From positions 63,780,637 through 63,844,636 of the forward strand of contig CM019067.1 of NCBI GenBank assembly GCA_009667805.1: a stretch of DNA of 64,000 nt, written 5' to 3'. The notes under the pieces are model-generated. The model was not told the DNA's origin. It did no database searches and saw only the letters and a list, made by a program, of their open reading frames with translations. This DNA comes from Leptobrachium leishanense. Taxonomy: Eukaryota > Chordata > Amphibia > Anura > Megophryidae. A program made the translations under genes and the position numbers. Within the stretch, counting starts at the first letter, position 1. Each line of letters opens with the position of its first letter. Shown in pieces: positions 10,272-22,049 of the stretch.

Positions 10272-12813
10272 TTAATAGCTGCTGATCCAGGACTGATTCA
10301 TTTTTATAAATGTCAGCCGGTCTACAGAGTCGGTGGACAGACGCACTCTTTTGTCTGTGACAAAACCTCCAGCGACACTGAACGTCCTTTCGGAAAGCAC
10401 GCTAGATGAAGGGCAACCTAGTAGCTGCATAGCATATGGGCCAAGTTCTGGCCAGTGATCCAATCTCAACACCCAGTAAGCCAGTGGATCATCTGCTGGA
10501 AAGGTATCCAGGTCTGCCCTTGCCCCTAGGTAGTCCTGCACCATATGGTGAAGACGCTGGCAATGGGTGCCTACATTTGACGTCCCTGGGCGTCGAGGAC
10601 TAAAAAAATTTAAAAAGCATCAGTCAAGCGGCCCTGGCCTTCACCACTATTCCTCTGATCACCCGCAGCCTCAGAAGCACGTGTGTCAGCACTTGGTAAT
10701 CTACCAGTGCCTGGAAAGGTGTTACACAAGTGTCGCTTTAGAGCGTCCTCAAGTTTTTTCATCCTGTGCTCCCTCTGTGCGGGCAGGATGAGCTCTGCAA
10801 CTTTCCCCTTGTATCGTGGATCAAGAAGGGTTGCCAACCAGTAATGATCCCTCTCCTTGATAGCACGAATCCTGGGGTCCTTTAGCAGGCTTCGCATCAT
10901 TAGGGAGCCCATGCAGCGTAGGTTGGAGGTGGCATTAGCTTCCGAGTCTTCCTGGTCAATGAGGATGACCGTATCGTGCACTTCCTCCTCCCAGCCACGC
11001 ACTAGCCCTTCTGTTTCTGGGCACACAAAACCCTCCCTTGAGGAATCCCCACCTGCAATGCCCCCACTACTTAAATATTCCTCCTCCTCCTCATCCTCCT
11101 CATGTCTGATCTGAGTAGGACCTGCTGGAATGCTGTCTGCAGAAAGACTGGGGCCTTCAGAGCTAGGGAAGGCCTCCTCTTCCTCCCGCTGCTCTGCCTC
11201 TAGAGCCACATCTATAATTCCCCGCAGAGTGTGCTCCAGCAGGAACACTAAAGGAATTGTGTCACTGATGCATGCACTGTCCCTGATCACCATCCTCCTC
11301 AAATGGTGACAGTACAGTGCATGCATCCTTGATCATCAGCCACTGGGGGGGGAACCAAGTTGACCTGAACCTGTCCTTGTGCCATACTCACACAGGTACT
11401 CGTTGATGGCCCTCTGCTGCTTGTGCAGACGCTGCAGCATTGCTAATGTCGAGTTCCACCTGGTGGGCATGTCACAGATCAGACGGTTTGTGGGAAGGTG
11501 GAATTCTCTTTGAATTTCTGGGAGGAGGAGGAGGAGGAGGAGCCTTGCTGCTGACTGCCTTTGCCAATGACTCCATAACATTGTCTTCCACGTGCTGGAA
11601 TGGCCTTGCGTGAAAAGTAATGGCGTTTTGGAACCTGCCACTGTGGAACAGCAAATTCACGGAAGGGAGCAGAGTCCACCAGCTGGAAAGGCAGCAGCTG
11701 CAATGCGAGTAATTTTGCTAAGCTGGCATTTAGACGCTGTGCTTGGGACTATATTTTTTCTTTCGCTGCAGCAGCTGCGGCAACGTAGTCTGACTGCGTA
11801 AATCTTCAGCTACTGGGATGATGTCACATTGTGAGGAAGGACCTGGTACATCCATTACTGTAGCATCATCCCTGTCGGTGGAGGTTGTAGGCAATGACAT
11901 GGCAGGACATACAGTGTGGGTAGAGACAGATGAGGAGGAGGAGGACCTACGAAAAGTTTTGCGCCAACAGGATGTGTGGCACTTATTCATATGTCGCCTC
12001 AAGTACGTGGTACCCAAGTGTCTGGTATCTTTCCCACGCTTAAGCCTCATCTGACATAGATTACAAATAGCAACGCTGCGCTCTACTGCACATTTCTTGA
12101 AGCACTCCCAGACAACAGAGTTCCTGCATGTGTTCTTTGAGACAACAGCACTCTGCACCGGAGCAGCTCTGACATGTTGTGCCTTGTTTGCTGTGCCTCC
12201 TCCTCCCCCTCTTCCTCACTTAATTCCTCAGGTCGATCTGGCACCCAGGTGGAGTCAGTGACCTCATCATCATTGTCATCATCACCCCCTATCTCCTCGT
12301 CACTGGAGCCAACTTGGCAGTATGCTGCAGCTGCCGATGCAGGATGAGTGCCAGTTATTTGTGTGTCATCACTGGCACCCCCTTCCTCTAGGTTGATTCA
12401 GAGATTGAATCAGAGCACTGTACTTGCTGCGCATCCTCAAGCAGCATGTCACTCTCATTGTAGTCAAACAATTCAGCTGACTCCGTGTGTGATAGCGAGG
12501 CTACGGCAGGAGTAGCTTTGGACATGGAGGCTGCATTAGATGCTTTGGCAGCTGAGGTGGACTGTAAAGCACTAGAAGCCTGGCTGGCAGAGGACTCGGA
12601 GGATGAGGATGGCCTGGTTAACCAATCCACCAAGTCCTCTGTATGTTGCTGCTGCTTAAGACGGCCAGCACCAGTTAGAAAGGACAAGCGTGCCCCTGCA
12701 GAGGATGCACCACGTCCACCGCGACCAGAGGCACAGCCTCCCGACACAGGGGCTGCTTGCCCTCTTATCTGTGTCTGGGAGCGTCTGCCTGTCCTTTTTG
12801 TTCTTTCAGACAT
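10272..12813 (-). pseudogene. hAT transposase (BED-type), frameshifted and deleted
   Basis: On the minus strand the pieces in order are: a Ser/Ala-rich N-terminus from Met at 12813; a BED zinc finger at 11730-12158 (C..C with MRLKRGKDTRHLGTTYLRRH and following H/C ligands); a block with PTRWNSTLAMLQRL (11336-11641); the core block LATLLDPRYKGK (10610-11326); and the C-terminal dimerisation domain with PSSSVLSERTFSVAGG (10272-10544). These are hallmarks of Ac/ZBED-like hAT transposases. The pieces are in different frames. Only about 300 bp separates the BED finger from TRWNST, too little for the usual region with the first catalytic Asp, so part of the RNase H-like core is missing. A long acidic insertion (EEEE runs) lies before the core block. 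It cannot make an active enzyme. Confidence 0.88.
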
Positions 12814-12929
12814 GGTGAGTGATATATAGATTAATATATACAGAACTCTGATTCAACTCTGGTATAAAGATTTAAAGAACTCTGGTATAACTCAGTGAGA
12901 CACACTGATAGCTGGCAGCCAGTGACAAG

Positions 12930-13610
12930 AGACAGATCACCTCAATTCACAAATGTTTTGTAGAAATTAGTGAGCCTCGAAATACAGTGTGGTACTGGAT
13001 GTGTGACGAGACACAGATCACCTAATTTCCCAAATGTTTGGTAGAAATTAGTGAGCCCCAAAATAATGCGTGGTACTGGTTGTGTGACAAGAGACAGATC
13101 ACCTCAATTCACAAATGTTTTGTAGAAATTAGCGAGCCCCAAAATACAGTGTGGTACTGGATGTGTGACGAGACACAGATCACCTAATTTCCCAAATGTT
13201 TGGTAGAAATTAGTGAGCCCCAAAATAATGCGTGGTACTGGTTGTGTGACAAGAGACAGATCACCTCAATTCACAAATGTTTTGTAGAAATTAGCGAGCC
13301 CCAAAATACTGCGTGTTACTGGATGTGTGACAAGACACAGATCACCTCAATTCCCAAATGTTTTGTAGAAATTTGTGACCCCCAAAATACTGCGTGGTAC
13401 TGGCTGTGTGACAAGACACAGATCACCTCAATTCACAAATATTTTAAAGAAATTAGTAAGCCCCAAAAAGATTTGCTGGCACAGTGACAAGACCCAGAAG
13501 ATCACCTCAATTCACAAATGTTTTAAAGAAAGTTGTAAACCCCAAAAAAACTTGCTGGCACAGTGACAAGACACACATCACCTAAATTCCCTGATATTTG
13601 GTAGAAATGA
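12930..13610. repeat. subterminal tandem repeat, unit about 81 bp
   Basis: A unit containing 'agaaattagtgagcccc', 'gtggtactgg', 'tgtgacaagacacagatca' and 'cacaaatgtttt' repeats about eight times with a few per cent divergence, decaying at the 3' end. It lies inside the hAT element between the transposase start and the right TIR. An open frame at 13200-13487 is a by-product of the repeat unit being a multiple of three. Confidence 0.9.
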
Positions 13611-14700
13611 GACCCCCCCAGACCCCCTCAGTAGCGTGGCAGACCGGCAGTAACAAGACACAACTATCTCCTTTGAAATCTCCTCTGAAATGCGTGCAGA
13701 ATCGGCGCATTGGAAACGTTATATAGTGTGCTGCGGGACTTAGCTCTGTGAACCCATGATTGGGCAAAATTTGCCCAATCAGGACTCTGAGCGGTGATTG
13801 GCATAGTGTTGAACCAGTCTTGCACCAGACCTGTGGTCAGGTGCAAGGCTGTAGCCAATTACGAGCTTCAGGCCAGTGGGAAAATGCATTGTGGTCCATT
13901 GTGGTCGAACATGCAGCGAACACCCGGAAATGTTCGGTGTTCGCGATCTCATCGAACAGGCCAAGTTCGGGTCGAACCCCGAACCGTCCGAACCCGAACC
14001 GCTCATCCCTAATGTTGACGCTCAAAATTTTTTTTGGTCTGGCTGTCCATACCTGCCATTTAATTTTAATTACTTTTGTTTCCCAGATTTCGCTTTTTTA
14101 TTCTATGTCCGTAAAAAAAAACCAGACTGTGTGGTGTCTACAGTATCTTCCGTCAGTACGTCCGTCCGTTATGCATGCACGCGGAGTGCGCTCAGACTGC
14201 TTTCATCTGCCATTAGCCTTAGTCTTCAGAAATGCAACAGTGGCCTTAGATGTGTGTTTTTGATCATTGTCATTTTGGAAAAGAGCACGACGACCAAGGG
14301 CACGGAGTGATGGTAGCATTCTCTTTCAATATAGACAAGTGCACCTGTGAATTTATACCATCAATGAAATTCAGTTCCCCGACACTAGTGACCTTGCATA
14401 CCGATTTTCTTCAACCGTTCTCATCAGAAGACGCTCCTGTTGAGGTTTTGACTTCCATGAATGGTCTGGACGTCTCAGATGGTTGCAGCTACATTTTTGT
14501 TAAATTTTTGTATCACTTTTGCTTCAGTATTCTGACAAGTAAAGCTTTGCTGATCTTCTTGTAGCCTTCACCTGTCTCATGTAAAGAAATGATGCATTCT
14601 CAGGCCTTGTGCCATTTCTCTTCCATGTGATGCCATTGCTCTTCCATGTGATGCCATTGCTGACAGCATGACATGGGAAGGGGGTTTCTTTAAGTAACTC

Positions 14701-15334
14701 CCTTTAATAATAACGGTCTCCTGGACACCTGTTTTATGAATAATTTGACTCCTCTGTAGATGAATTCTTGTTAATTAAGATTTTGTTGTCTAAAGTTTAG
14801 TTTTGCTCCTATGACGTTCATTGGAGTGTTTTCATTTTTGCAACCTGGTCTTGAATTAATTTATTAGGAAAAATGCTTATTTTGTGTGTGCAAAATAACA
14901 AATCTTGGTTGCAATCAGTGGCTCGCATTTGTGGGAGTATTTGTAGTATAGTGTCCCATAGAAAATGTTGATTCTGAAAGGAAAGTAAAGGTTCCTGACA
15001 AATCTGTTGGTGTGTGTATGTGTGTATATATGTATGTGTACGTGTGTATACAGTAACCTTATATTGTATAGGTTTAAATAAAATCCCTGGTGCCTGGGCT
15101 ATAAGCCTATTATATTAAGCTATAATGTATTGTGCCCAGCAGAATTCAACATCTCCGTATATAAAGTTGCTTCTTTCCCTCACTTGGAAATGCAGAGAGC
15201 AGATGGCAGCTTCATTAGGAAGGAGGGACTTGGAGACATCAGGGAGGAATTTAAAGGAAGAACCTAATTCAATTTTCCTGCATTTAAATTTTGGGTTTTT
15301 AGCCATTGAAGTCACCCTCGCACAGCCAGCTAAA
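14701..15334. other. intron, nothing recognised
   Basis: AT-rich sequence with a short GT/TA microsatellite near 15010-15050. The right end of the mariner element may reach into it. Confidence 0.45.
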
Positions 15335-17098
15335 TGAACGATCATAACCTCTTAAAGATCAATCTTTCCAAAACCAAACTTTTATCTTGCCTCCCTCTAA
15401 ATCTAATTCTCTTGCATTCATTCCCCTATGAATCTACCTCACAGGCATACTGTCCCAGGCTCCTTCACTCCTAACATACAGGCATTAACCAATTCTTGCC
15501 AATTTCAACTAAAGAACATTGCACACACCCACCGCTTTCTAACGCAGGGCTCTAATAAAATGCTCAGCCAAACTCTTAATATCTCCCACCTCGGCTACTA
15601 TAACCCTCTCCTCATTGGCCTTCAACAATCCCAAATTATTTCTCTACAGCCTGTATTGAACGGCTCTGTCAGACTCATACACCTTACATCTTGTACCTCC
15701 CCTGTTTGTCAATCTCTAAACTGGCTCCCTGTCTACATCTCCTCTCATTAACTGTTGTGTTCCATCCCGTGTCACTTTGCTTGGCCTATGACCTGCTATT
15801 ATCCCCTCCTCATACCCGCACCCTTCACTCTTGCCTCCAGGTCTTTTCCAGACATGCCCACTAACTATGGAGCTCCCACACTCGTAACATTTGACTCTCC
15901 CTGTGCCTCTAATCTTAAAAAAAAAATGGACATCTCTAAAGTAATATCCGCTCCCTCCATAATCCCATTTCTTATTCTATTTCCCACACAGTCCCCATGC
16001 ATCCAGTTTATCATGGAACCTGATTCCTCATTTGTTTTCCCCTATGCTTTTACTTAAAATGGATTAGTCCACTCTCCCTGGCTAACTCGCATAGTTTGAC
16101 CCTTTCCTATTTCCTGTGCAGCAAGGCTTCACTTCCTTCATTCTATCAAGGGAGGCTTTTGAGTAGCATCCTGTTTATACTGGCAGATGCATTCTGTTTT
16201 ACCTTCCTCCTACTACAAAGTGCACTACAGAGAAGCTGTCTCTACCATCTTCCTCCCATACCAGAGTACACTACCAAGAGAAGCTCTCTATCCATCTTTC
16301 TCCCATACCAAAGCATAGCAAGAGAAGCGCTCTCTTCCCACAAGACATCTTTTATTTGCTGTTACTCTCTCAGCAAAGTGAAGAAAAGGTAAAGGACTTT
16401 GTATGCTTTCAAGAGGACGAGTAAGGCTAGGGTCAGACAAATGCATTTTTCACGTCGACTGTCAAAAAGTGCGTCCATGCGTCCGGACAAACTTTTTCAC
16501 GGAAGACGCGATAGCGGTCATACGGTGCGCAATTACGGCCGTGATTTTAGACGGAGCGATAAAAAACAAATGGACGTGATGTAGGCCAGAAATGTGCAGC
16601 GTCTGACGTCTCCTAGTCACGCACACACGCCGCTATGCCGACGCAGCGCACTCTGTGCGTCAGTACTAGCGGTCAAACGTTCTTGAAAAAATGCGTTTGT
16701 TTGCCGCTTGCGTTGCGCGGCCGAACTTTCGTGCGGCAGTACTTCATATATTGGCCGTCATTGTACATCATTTGCTGCTACTACGGCCGTGATAAAGTGC
16801 GGCTGAACGCACGTTCGCACTGCTTTCGTCTGACCCCAGCCTTAAAGCTATCGGACTTCAATCATATCCTACATGTGACATTCACTTCTTGCATATGACC
16901 CTGGGGTTCCAGAATACCATTACTTCTCAAACTCTATTTAACCTCACGTCAGTTCCTTAGTGTGTCACTCCACTCCTCTTTGATGCTCAAGACCTTACAA
17001 TCTTTCTCAGTATGTCAACATTCTTTCAATTTTATTTTTTTTGTTCCAACCCATTGTACAGCACTTTAGAACATTTTGGTGTTTATTAAATAATGTTA
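15335..17098 (+). mobile_element. old L2-like LINE 3' part, split by a MITE
   Basis: Degraded reverse-transcriptase C-terminal coding is visible: LLKINLSKTKLL at about 15350, and SHLGYYNPLLIGL followed by SLQPVLNGSVRLIHLT and CQSLNWLPV at 15590-15740, matching the L2-type order 'S.LDYCN.LL.GL ... L..VQNAAARL ... LHWLPV'. It ends near 17050-17098 with 'ttgtacagcactttagaa..tttattaaata', the L2-type tail. Stops and frameshifts are frequent. The Harbinger-like MITE at 16425-16841 interrupts it. Confidence 0.7.
16425..16841. mobile_element. Harbinger-like MITE, 417 bp
   Basis: Starts ggctagggtcagacaa, ends gtctgaccccagcc, with TAA on the left and TTA on the right (TWA type, one mismatch). Same family as 8523-8947 and 27131-27558. 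Confidence 0.8.
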
Positions 17099-17582
17099 AT
17101 TTAATTGGCAAGTGAGAGAATTCCATGCTGTAAACCTCCAGAAAACATTAGGCTGATAAACCGATTATTCATGATTATGGCCAGCTGGTTGTTCTTGTGA
17201 AAAAATATGGCTGTTGGGTGTTCTAACACCATATTATAACTCTGTCCTACAGATCTACAAACTGCACAATATAAACTGTTTTGATTTTTAAAGAAAACAA
17301 ATGTTGAAAGGGATCTTGTATTAATGATAATAGAGACTTTTTTCCTTTTTGTGTAATGCAGTTAAACAACCTGCCGTGGATGTTACGACCGAATCAATAA
17401 TGTAGCAAACTATGCTTTTAATCAAATTTGCTACAGTAAAGTCAGCAACTAGAGCGCTATGAAACCTACACATTCCTCCAGAGACTCAAGCGTTTTATTT
17501 CACTTTTTAAAATTCTATTTGTGCTACTCTCATTCTGTAAATACATTCTTATTAGAATAATGGGTGTGTATGTATATATGTA
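17099..17582. other. intron, nothing recognised
   Basis: AT-rich sequence, no gene or repeat identified. Confidence 0.5.
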
Positions 17583-17712
17583 TTTGTTTATTATTGCAGA
17601 AGCCATTTGCACATCACAGTAATTCAAAGAACTGCATCTCAGAGCTCCTGAGGCTGTGCTACATTCCCCATATGCAGCAAGGAACTCTGGGTAGGGTATG
17701 CAAATGACCTCT
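17583..17712 (-). repeat. octamer-containing repeat module, copy 2
   Basis: Read on the minus strand it has atttgcat, then ccctacccagagttccttg, ctgcatatggggaatgtag, and finally 'gatgtgcaaatggcttctgcaa' and 'ataataaac'. This matches copies at 4857-5060 and 19850-20036 in order. Confidence 0.7.
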
Positions 17713-18451
17713 GTTTTGCATCCTGGGTCTGTTTGTACACAGAACCCTTAAATCAATGCCATGTCATACTAGATGGCTTCTTTTTTTTTTTTTTTTTTAG
17801 CATAGATCCGGTTTATGCAACTGGTCAAAGCCACTCCTAGGACAGCGCTGTTCTGGGTTTATTGGACCCTCATCAGCAGGAGCTAGGCATGACCAGCTGC
17901 AGTGGATGCTTGGACGTGTGTGTCCATCCTCTGGGGAAAGTCCCGATTGGGACTGAAACGTTGATCCTATGCAACAAATCTTTTCTACTTTTAATACAGC
18001 CTCTGTCTGCGCCTGAAATCTATATGTATATGTGTGTGTTTCAGTGCTGTTGTTTTTGGGCAGTCCAAAGATGTAAAATAGAAAATTGCTAACGAGATGC
18101 CAAGATTCTTATGAGGTTAATAATGAATAACTAGAAAAATGATTTGACCGAATTTGAGTTAAAATGGCTTTTAAGGTACTTATCTTGTGTTTTCTGTTCT
18201 TTGTTCTCACAAAGCCATCCACGCGAACAGCAGGAGGGAGCTGGAAGATCCTCCTACAGTCTTCCTACTCCCTCTGCTGGCAGCATGCAAATGTGTAGGT
18301 ACATACCTGGCTCGATTGAGCATATCTTTTCACAATTTTGTAGTATGGGCCTCTCATTTTTACATACAACTGGAGGTGAAGAGAAATAGGGTAGAGGCAC
18401 AATGAAACTGAGAGATGAAACTGGAAAATGTCTAGATCTTCAGCTCCAGGC
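17713..18451. other. intron with a hairpin motif, otherwise nothing recognised
   Basis: A T-run at 17780-17799 is followed by two GC hairpins. On the minus strand 'ctgctgatgagggtcc' ends at about 17880; on the + strand 'aaagtcccgattgggactgaaacgttg' (17938-17963) belongs to the recurring GAAACG hairpin family. The remainder shows nothing I can name. Confidence 0.45.
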
Positions 18452-18459
18452 CCATGAAG

Positions 18460-19678
18460 CAGTGGCGTAGCATGGGTTGTCAGCACCCAGGGCAAGGCAA
18501 GTATTGTGCCCCCCCCAACTTGTGGACATGTTAGCACGCCCATATTCCCTTCCACCAGTTAAGTATTGAACCCCTTACCCCACAAGCTTATTATTCCCCT
18601 GCTTATTTTATTACATCCTCATTTCATTTAATATTCTCCAATTTAGTTTATTATGCATTCATTTAATTTATTATACTTGAGTTTAATTTATGTCCCCATA
18701 TAATTTATTATGCCCAATTTCATTTCCTACACTTCAATTTAGTTTATTATGCCCCATTTATTTTATCACATGCCCCTATTTAATTTATTATGCATTCCAT
18801 TTCACTTACGGTACTCCAGTTTAGTTAATTATACCCCTATTTAATATATTATGCACCGCATTTCATTAACTATGAATCAGTTAATTATTTTATGCCTCCA
18901 TTTAATTTATTATGTTTTTCTATTATATAATATACTCCAATTTAGTTTATATAAAGTTTGTTTGTTTTGTTTTGTGGTGTGTTTGAGCATGTCACATACC
19001 CCACAGCAATATAACTCAAAGTAATGTGCGTTGTGTATTAGCGTATCACATGGCTCCACAGCAATAAAACTCACAATTATTATATATTAATATTTACATT
19101 ATTTTAATATTTATCTTAATACATTTTATATTAAATGGAATATTAAAATCTAAAAAATATTAAACTAGACAACCCTTATAGCCCCCTGTACCTCCACCTT
19201 TGTGTTCTCCGTAACATTTTCCCAAAAAGGTTTCCTCTTTAGCTCTCTACCTCAAATTCATGCGTCCTCTTTGGTATTTATGGTCAGTTTGTTACTTCCA
19301 TGACCTAGCTCTGCTCATGCTGCCCCCCCTCTTTAGATGAGGATAATTTAAACAGCAGAGAGGTCAGCAATGTCATTGAGGGGGATTTTACTTGACCAGT
19401 CCTCTCTTGTCATACTGTGATGGGGGGGGGGGTGGTTTATCTGTCCCTGCATTTCTTCCTCTCCTGACAAGTGTTCAGGAGCCAGCATGAGCTGGAGGAG
19501 GGAGGCGCATCACACTCTGTCTCCTCAATCACCAGTGTCCGTGAGCCGAGCAGACACCTTGCCTATCCTGACCTGCTGAAAACTATTAGGGGTGCAAACT
19601 TCTTTTGAAATTTTGCACCCTTGTGAAAATTGCGCCCGGGGCCACCGCCCCCCATGCCCCCCCCACGCTACGCCACTG
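18460..19678. mobile_element. non-autonomous hAT transposon, 1219 bp
   Basis: Terminal inverted repeats cagtggcgtagc / gctacgccactg are perfect over 12 bp and flanked by a perfect 8-bp TSD, ccatgaag (18452-18459 and 19679-19686). The interior has repeated 'tttaatttattatgc' blocks and no transposase. Confidence 0.93.
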
Positions 19679-19815
19679 CCATGAAGACCTTAATCTTAGA
19701 GCTGAAAAAGGGAGAGATAAAATACCTGCCTATATGTTTATGCTTAATGAGTTTGCACAAAAGTTATTTTTTACAGAGAGTAACATTAAAACAGAAATTT
19801 TGTGAAGAGGCTCTT

Positions 19816-20036
19816 AGGCCGGGGGCACACGAGACGTTTTCTTTAACGCACAGTACGTTTTCATTTGCATATCCTACCCACAGTTCTTTGCTGCATATGG
19901 GAAATGTAGCACATGAGCCCTTTAAGTGGTTCTCTGAATTGCTGGGATGTGTAAATGTACTCTGCAGCTATAAACTTTATTATTTGCAGTGTGGATGCTT
20001 TTAATCTCTTTTTTGCCCTCCACCCCAACTTAAATG
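19816..20036. repeat. octamer-containing repeat module, copy 3, after a Harbinger-like end
   Basis: The stretch 19818-19850 (ggccgggggcacacgag) looks like one Harbinger-type terminus after TTA. From about 19855 the sequence gives atttgcatatcctacccac, ctgcatatgggaaatgtag, gatgtgtaaatg and tataaactttatta, then an inverted 'tttttgccctccacc' block. That block is the mirror of 4868-4890. Confidence 0.6.
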
Positions 20037-20987
20037 CTGTGATGTGCACATATATATGTGTGCTTTTACACCCCATTATGACTCCTTCTTACAAGGCCAT
20101 CTCATACAAGGTACAATAGTTTCTTTAAAGGCAAGAAACCTAACAAACCAAGGCTAGAAATCAGCCAAACAGCAAAGAGATTAATGAAATAACCTGACGG
20201 GAAGTGTCTGGCGGAAGAAAGAAGCAGAAAATGAAATCTATATTTGACTAGAAGCAATTCATTTATTTCAATAAAGCATGCTGTGAGACAAAAACGTGAA
20301 AAGACCTTTTTTCTATTTTTTTCCAGCGTCTCTTTGATTGATGCCAGCTGGAATGAACAGATTCAGGTGTAACAAATCATTGACAATTTTGAGCTTTTCA
20401 TTTCTCTGAGACCCCGCAAAATTATGCACTATTCCCTAATTAACTGATTACGACTGTTTGTTTCCTCGTGCGTTCGGATCTGAACGCGTTTCGCCAGACG
20501 CGCTTGAAAGACGGTATTTGAACTTCTTAGCACTCTGTCTATAGAACAGCAGCTTTTAATCTTCCCTGCCATTGTGGGAAAAAAAAGCTAACATGCAAAT
20601 GTTGTCACTGCAAATTTCCAGCCAAGGCAGGGACATCTTTATTAGAATTACGTGCACGGTACAATAAGATGCCAATGACAGGCTTTCCATATCAATGACT
20701 GTGTAAAAATGCAGATCAGAGTAAATTAGGAAATAAATTGAGAGAATTTATGTATCTGTTGAAATGTGTTTACACAAGAGAAACGCGCCGGCGAGTGTAT
20801 GTGAGTGCCATGCATAAGCAAACTCAAGGTCAATACAAATTACTTTTTATAAAGGTTTGGATGGATCATGGGACTTTTATATGAATTGTTGCTACCTCTG
20901 CCTCCTATGATGGGGATGTTTATTTGAAAATATCTTAAAGGAACATTCTTCTAGTGTACTATTGCACCATAAATAACCAATTTTATC
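20037..20987. other. intron, nothing recognised except one hairpin motif
   Basis: No gene found. At 20480-20505 the minus strand reads ctggcgaaacgcgttcag, another member of the recurring GAAACG hairpin family. Confidence 0.5.
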
Positions 20988-21460
20988 CAGGGCCATCCCT
21001 AACATTCTATAGGCCCTGGGCAAGAAAATATTTGGGGGGGCTCTCACTACATTTTCAACGCTACACCTCGAATACACACTGACTCCGCATTCTTCCCAAA
21101 TTGACCCCCCCTTATAGAGCGCCAATCTCCCTGAAAGTCTGAGCTGAACTGTGAAAGTAGGGGGACACGGCTGCTGGCAGAGGGGTCCTCTGTGGCAGGT
21201 GGCGCACGAACATGTAGGGAGTGATGGGTTCAGGAGGCAGAAGTGCACTCCAGGAATCTGCAAGGCAGCAAAGTTTGTGCTTCGCGTGAAAGTGCTCGCA
21301 CCGATCACACAGTGGTTTAAAAATTAGATTCTTCAGAGAAAGACTCTTCTGCCTTTCAGTGTTTGACAGTGACTGATACTTGTTAACAAATGGAGGGTGA
21401 CCGCAGTGGTGCGGGGCTCAGGACGTGCACCCTGCTCACCCCACCCAAATGGCAGCCCTG
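20988..21460. mobile_element. probable hAT-derived fragment
   Basis: Begins cagggccatccctaac and ends ggcagccctg, a loose inverted pair of the hAT type. The 8-bp flanks (attttatc and tttccgtg) do not match, so the element may be truncated or chimeric. Confidence 0.45.
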
Positions 21461-22049
21461 TTTCCGTGTAACAACTTGAATCATTCTCTTTTGACAAACA
21501 TTTTTAAACATTCAATTTTCTTTTCTTCAGTGATCTCTCGTCCTACATCCCTCTGGAAGTGGACTTAAATTCTCTTCCACCTGCTCCTCAACATTGAACG
21601 TAAATACAGGAACTGCCAAACACTGCTTCAGACATGGAAGATTAGGAGTATAGAGTGGAGTTCTGCTGGCCACTGATGGACAACTAAGAAATATGATTTA
21701 TGTGTTGTTCTTCTGCTAGCCAAGGGTTAATGCTTCCTCTATGGCTGGGTTGGAATAGGGCCACAGGTGTCTGTTTATCAGGCTATAGGGCCTGGGGTGT
21801 GGAATCTGTGTTATCTCATGATATCGCTTGTGAAGATGCCCTTCGGTACGATTGTCATGAAGGAGGTGAGGCACAGAAGATGAAATGTTCATTTCTTTGT
21901 AATCTTTGAATCATCTGTCTGGACCTCGGTCTTGTACATCTCACTTTAGAGGCTCCAGCAATGTTAGTTTCAGACATGGTGGGTCTTTGATTAGTGAGGC
22001 CTTAGGCCAAAGTTGAAATACGAGGGCCTTCCAAGTGCCCTATTAAATC
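21461..22049. other. intron, nothing recognised
   Basis: No gene or repeat identified. Confidence 0.5.

Larger units (their letters stand above)
9339..14011 (-). mobile_element. hAT transposon, 4.67 kb, broken but with intact ends
   Basis: TIRs tagggatgagccgaac / ggttcgctcatccct-type (11 outer bases match exactly) are flanked by a perfect 8-bp TSD, atgttgac, at 9331-9338 and 14012-14019. Both subterminal zones are crowded with short CGAAC/TTCGG words, typical of transposase-binding regions. The transposase is coded on the minus strand (10272-12813) and is defective. An 81-bp tandem repeat fills 12930-13610. Confidence 0.92.
9070..14218. mobile_element. Harbinger-like MITE split by a hAT element
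   Basis: It begins ggctagcgtccgaacgc at 9070 and ends ctgccattagcc at 14218, with TTA on both sides (9067-9069, 14219-14221). The MITE itself is 9070-9338 plus 14020-14218; the middle is the hAT insertion at 9339-14011 with its 8-bp TSD. It sits inside the mariner relic. Confidence 0.8.
8398..14560 (-). pseudogene. Tc1/mariner transposase relic (three pieces)
   Basis: Visible motifs are QNDNDQKHTS (14222-14350), the block with the second catalytic Asp of the DDE/D triad, WPSMSPDLNQIKHL (8951-9066), and the C-terminal MPRRLGAVLINHGGHTKY ending at 8398. These are signatures of DDE transposases that cut and paste DNA at TA sites. The gene is dead: the usual SPDLNPIE is SPDLNQIK, so the third catalytic acidic residue is replaced by Lys; a stop follows immediately; frames are broken upstream; and two younger insertions split it. 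Joining the three pieces is inference, but family order and strand agree. Confidence 0.85.
8165..14700 (-). mobile_element. dead Tc1/mariner transposon, interrupted by other elements
   Basis: Minus-strand segments at 14222-14560, 8951-9066 and 8398-8519 read in order as the C-terminal half of a Tc1/mariner transposase. They are separated by a Harbinger-like MITE (8523-8947) and by the MITE plus hAT composite (9070-14218). The left end, near 8165, begins 'actgctcagcataaatgag'; the right end is not certain and is given approximately. Confidence 0.75.

Noticed and set aside
13760..14310. Overlapping + strand open frames of 144-167 aa
   Set aside because: They span the hAT terminus, TSD and neighbouring MITE; composite of non-coding transposon ends.
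20988..21460. Complete hAT MITE
   Set aside because: Ends look hAT-like but the 8-bp flanks do not match, so only a fragment is claimed.
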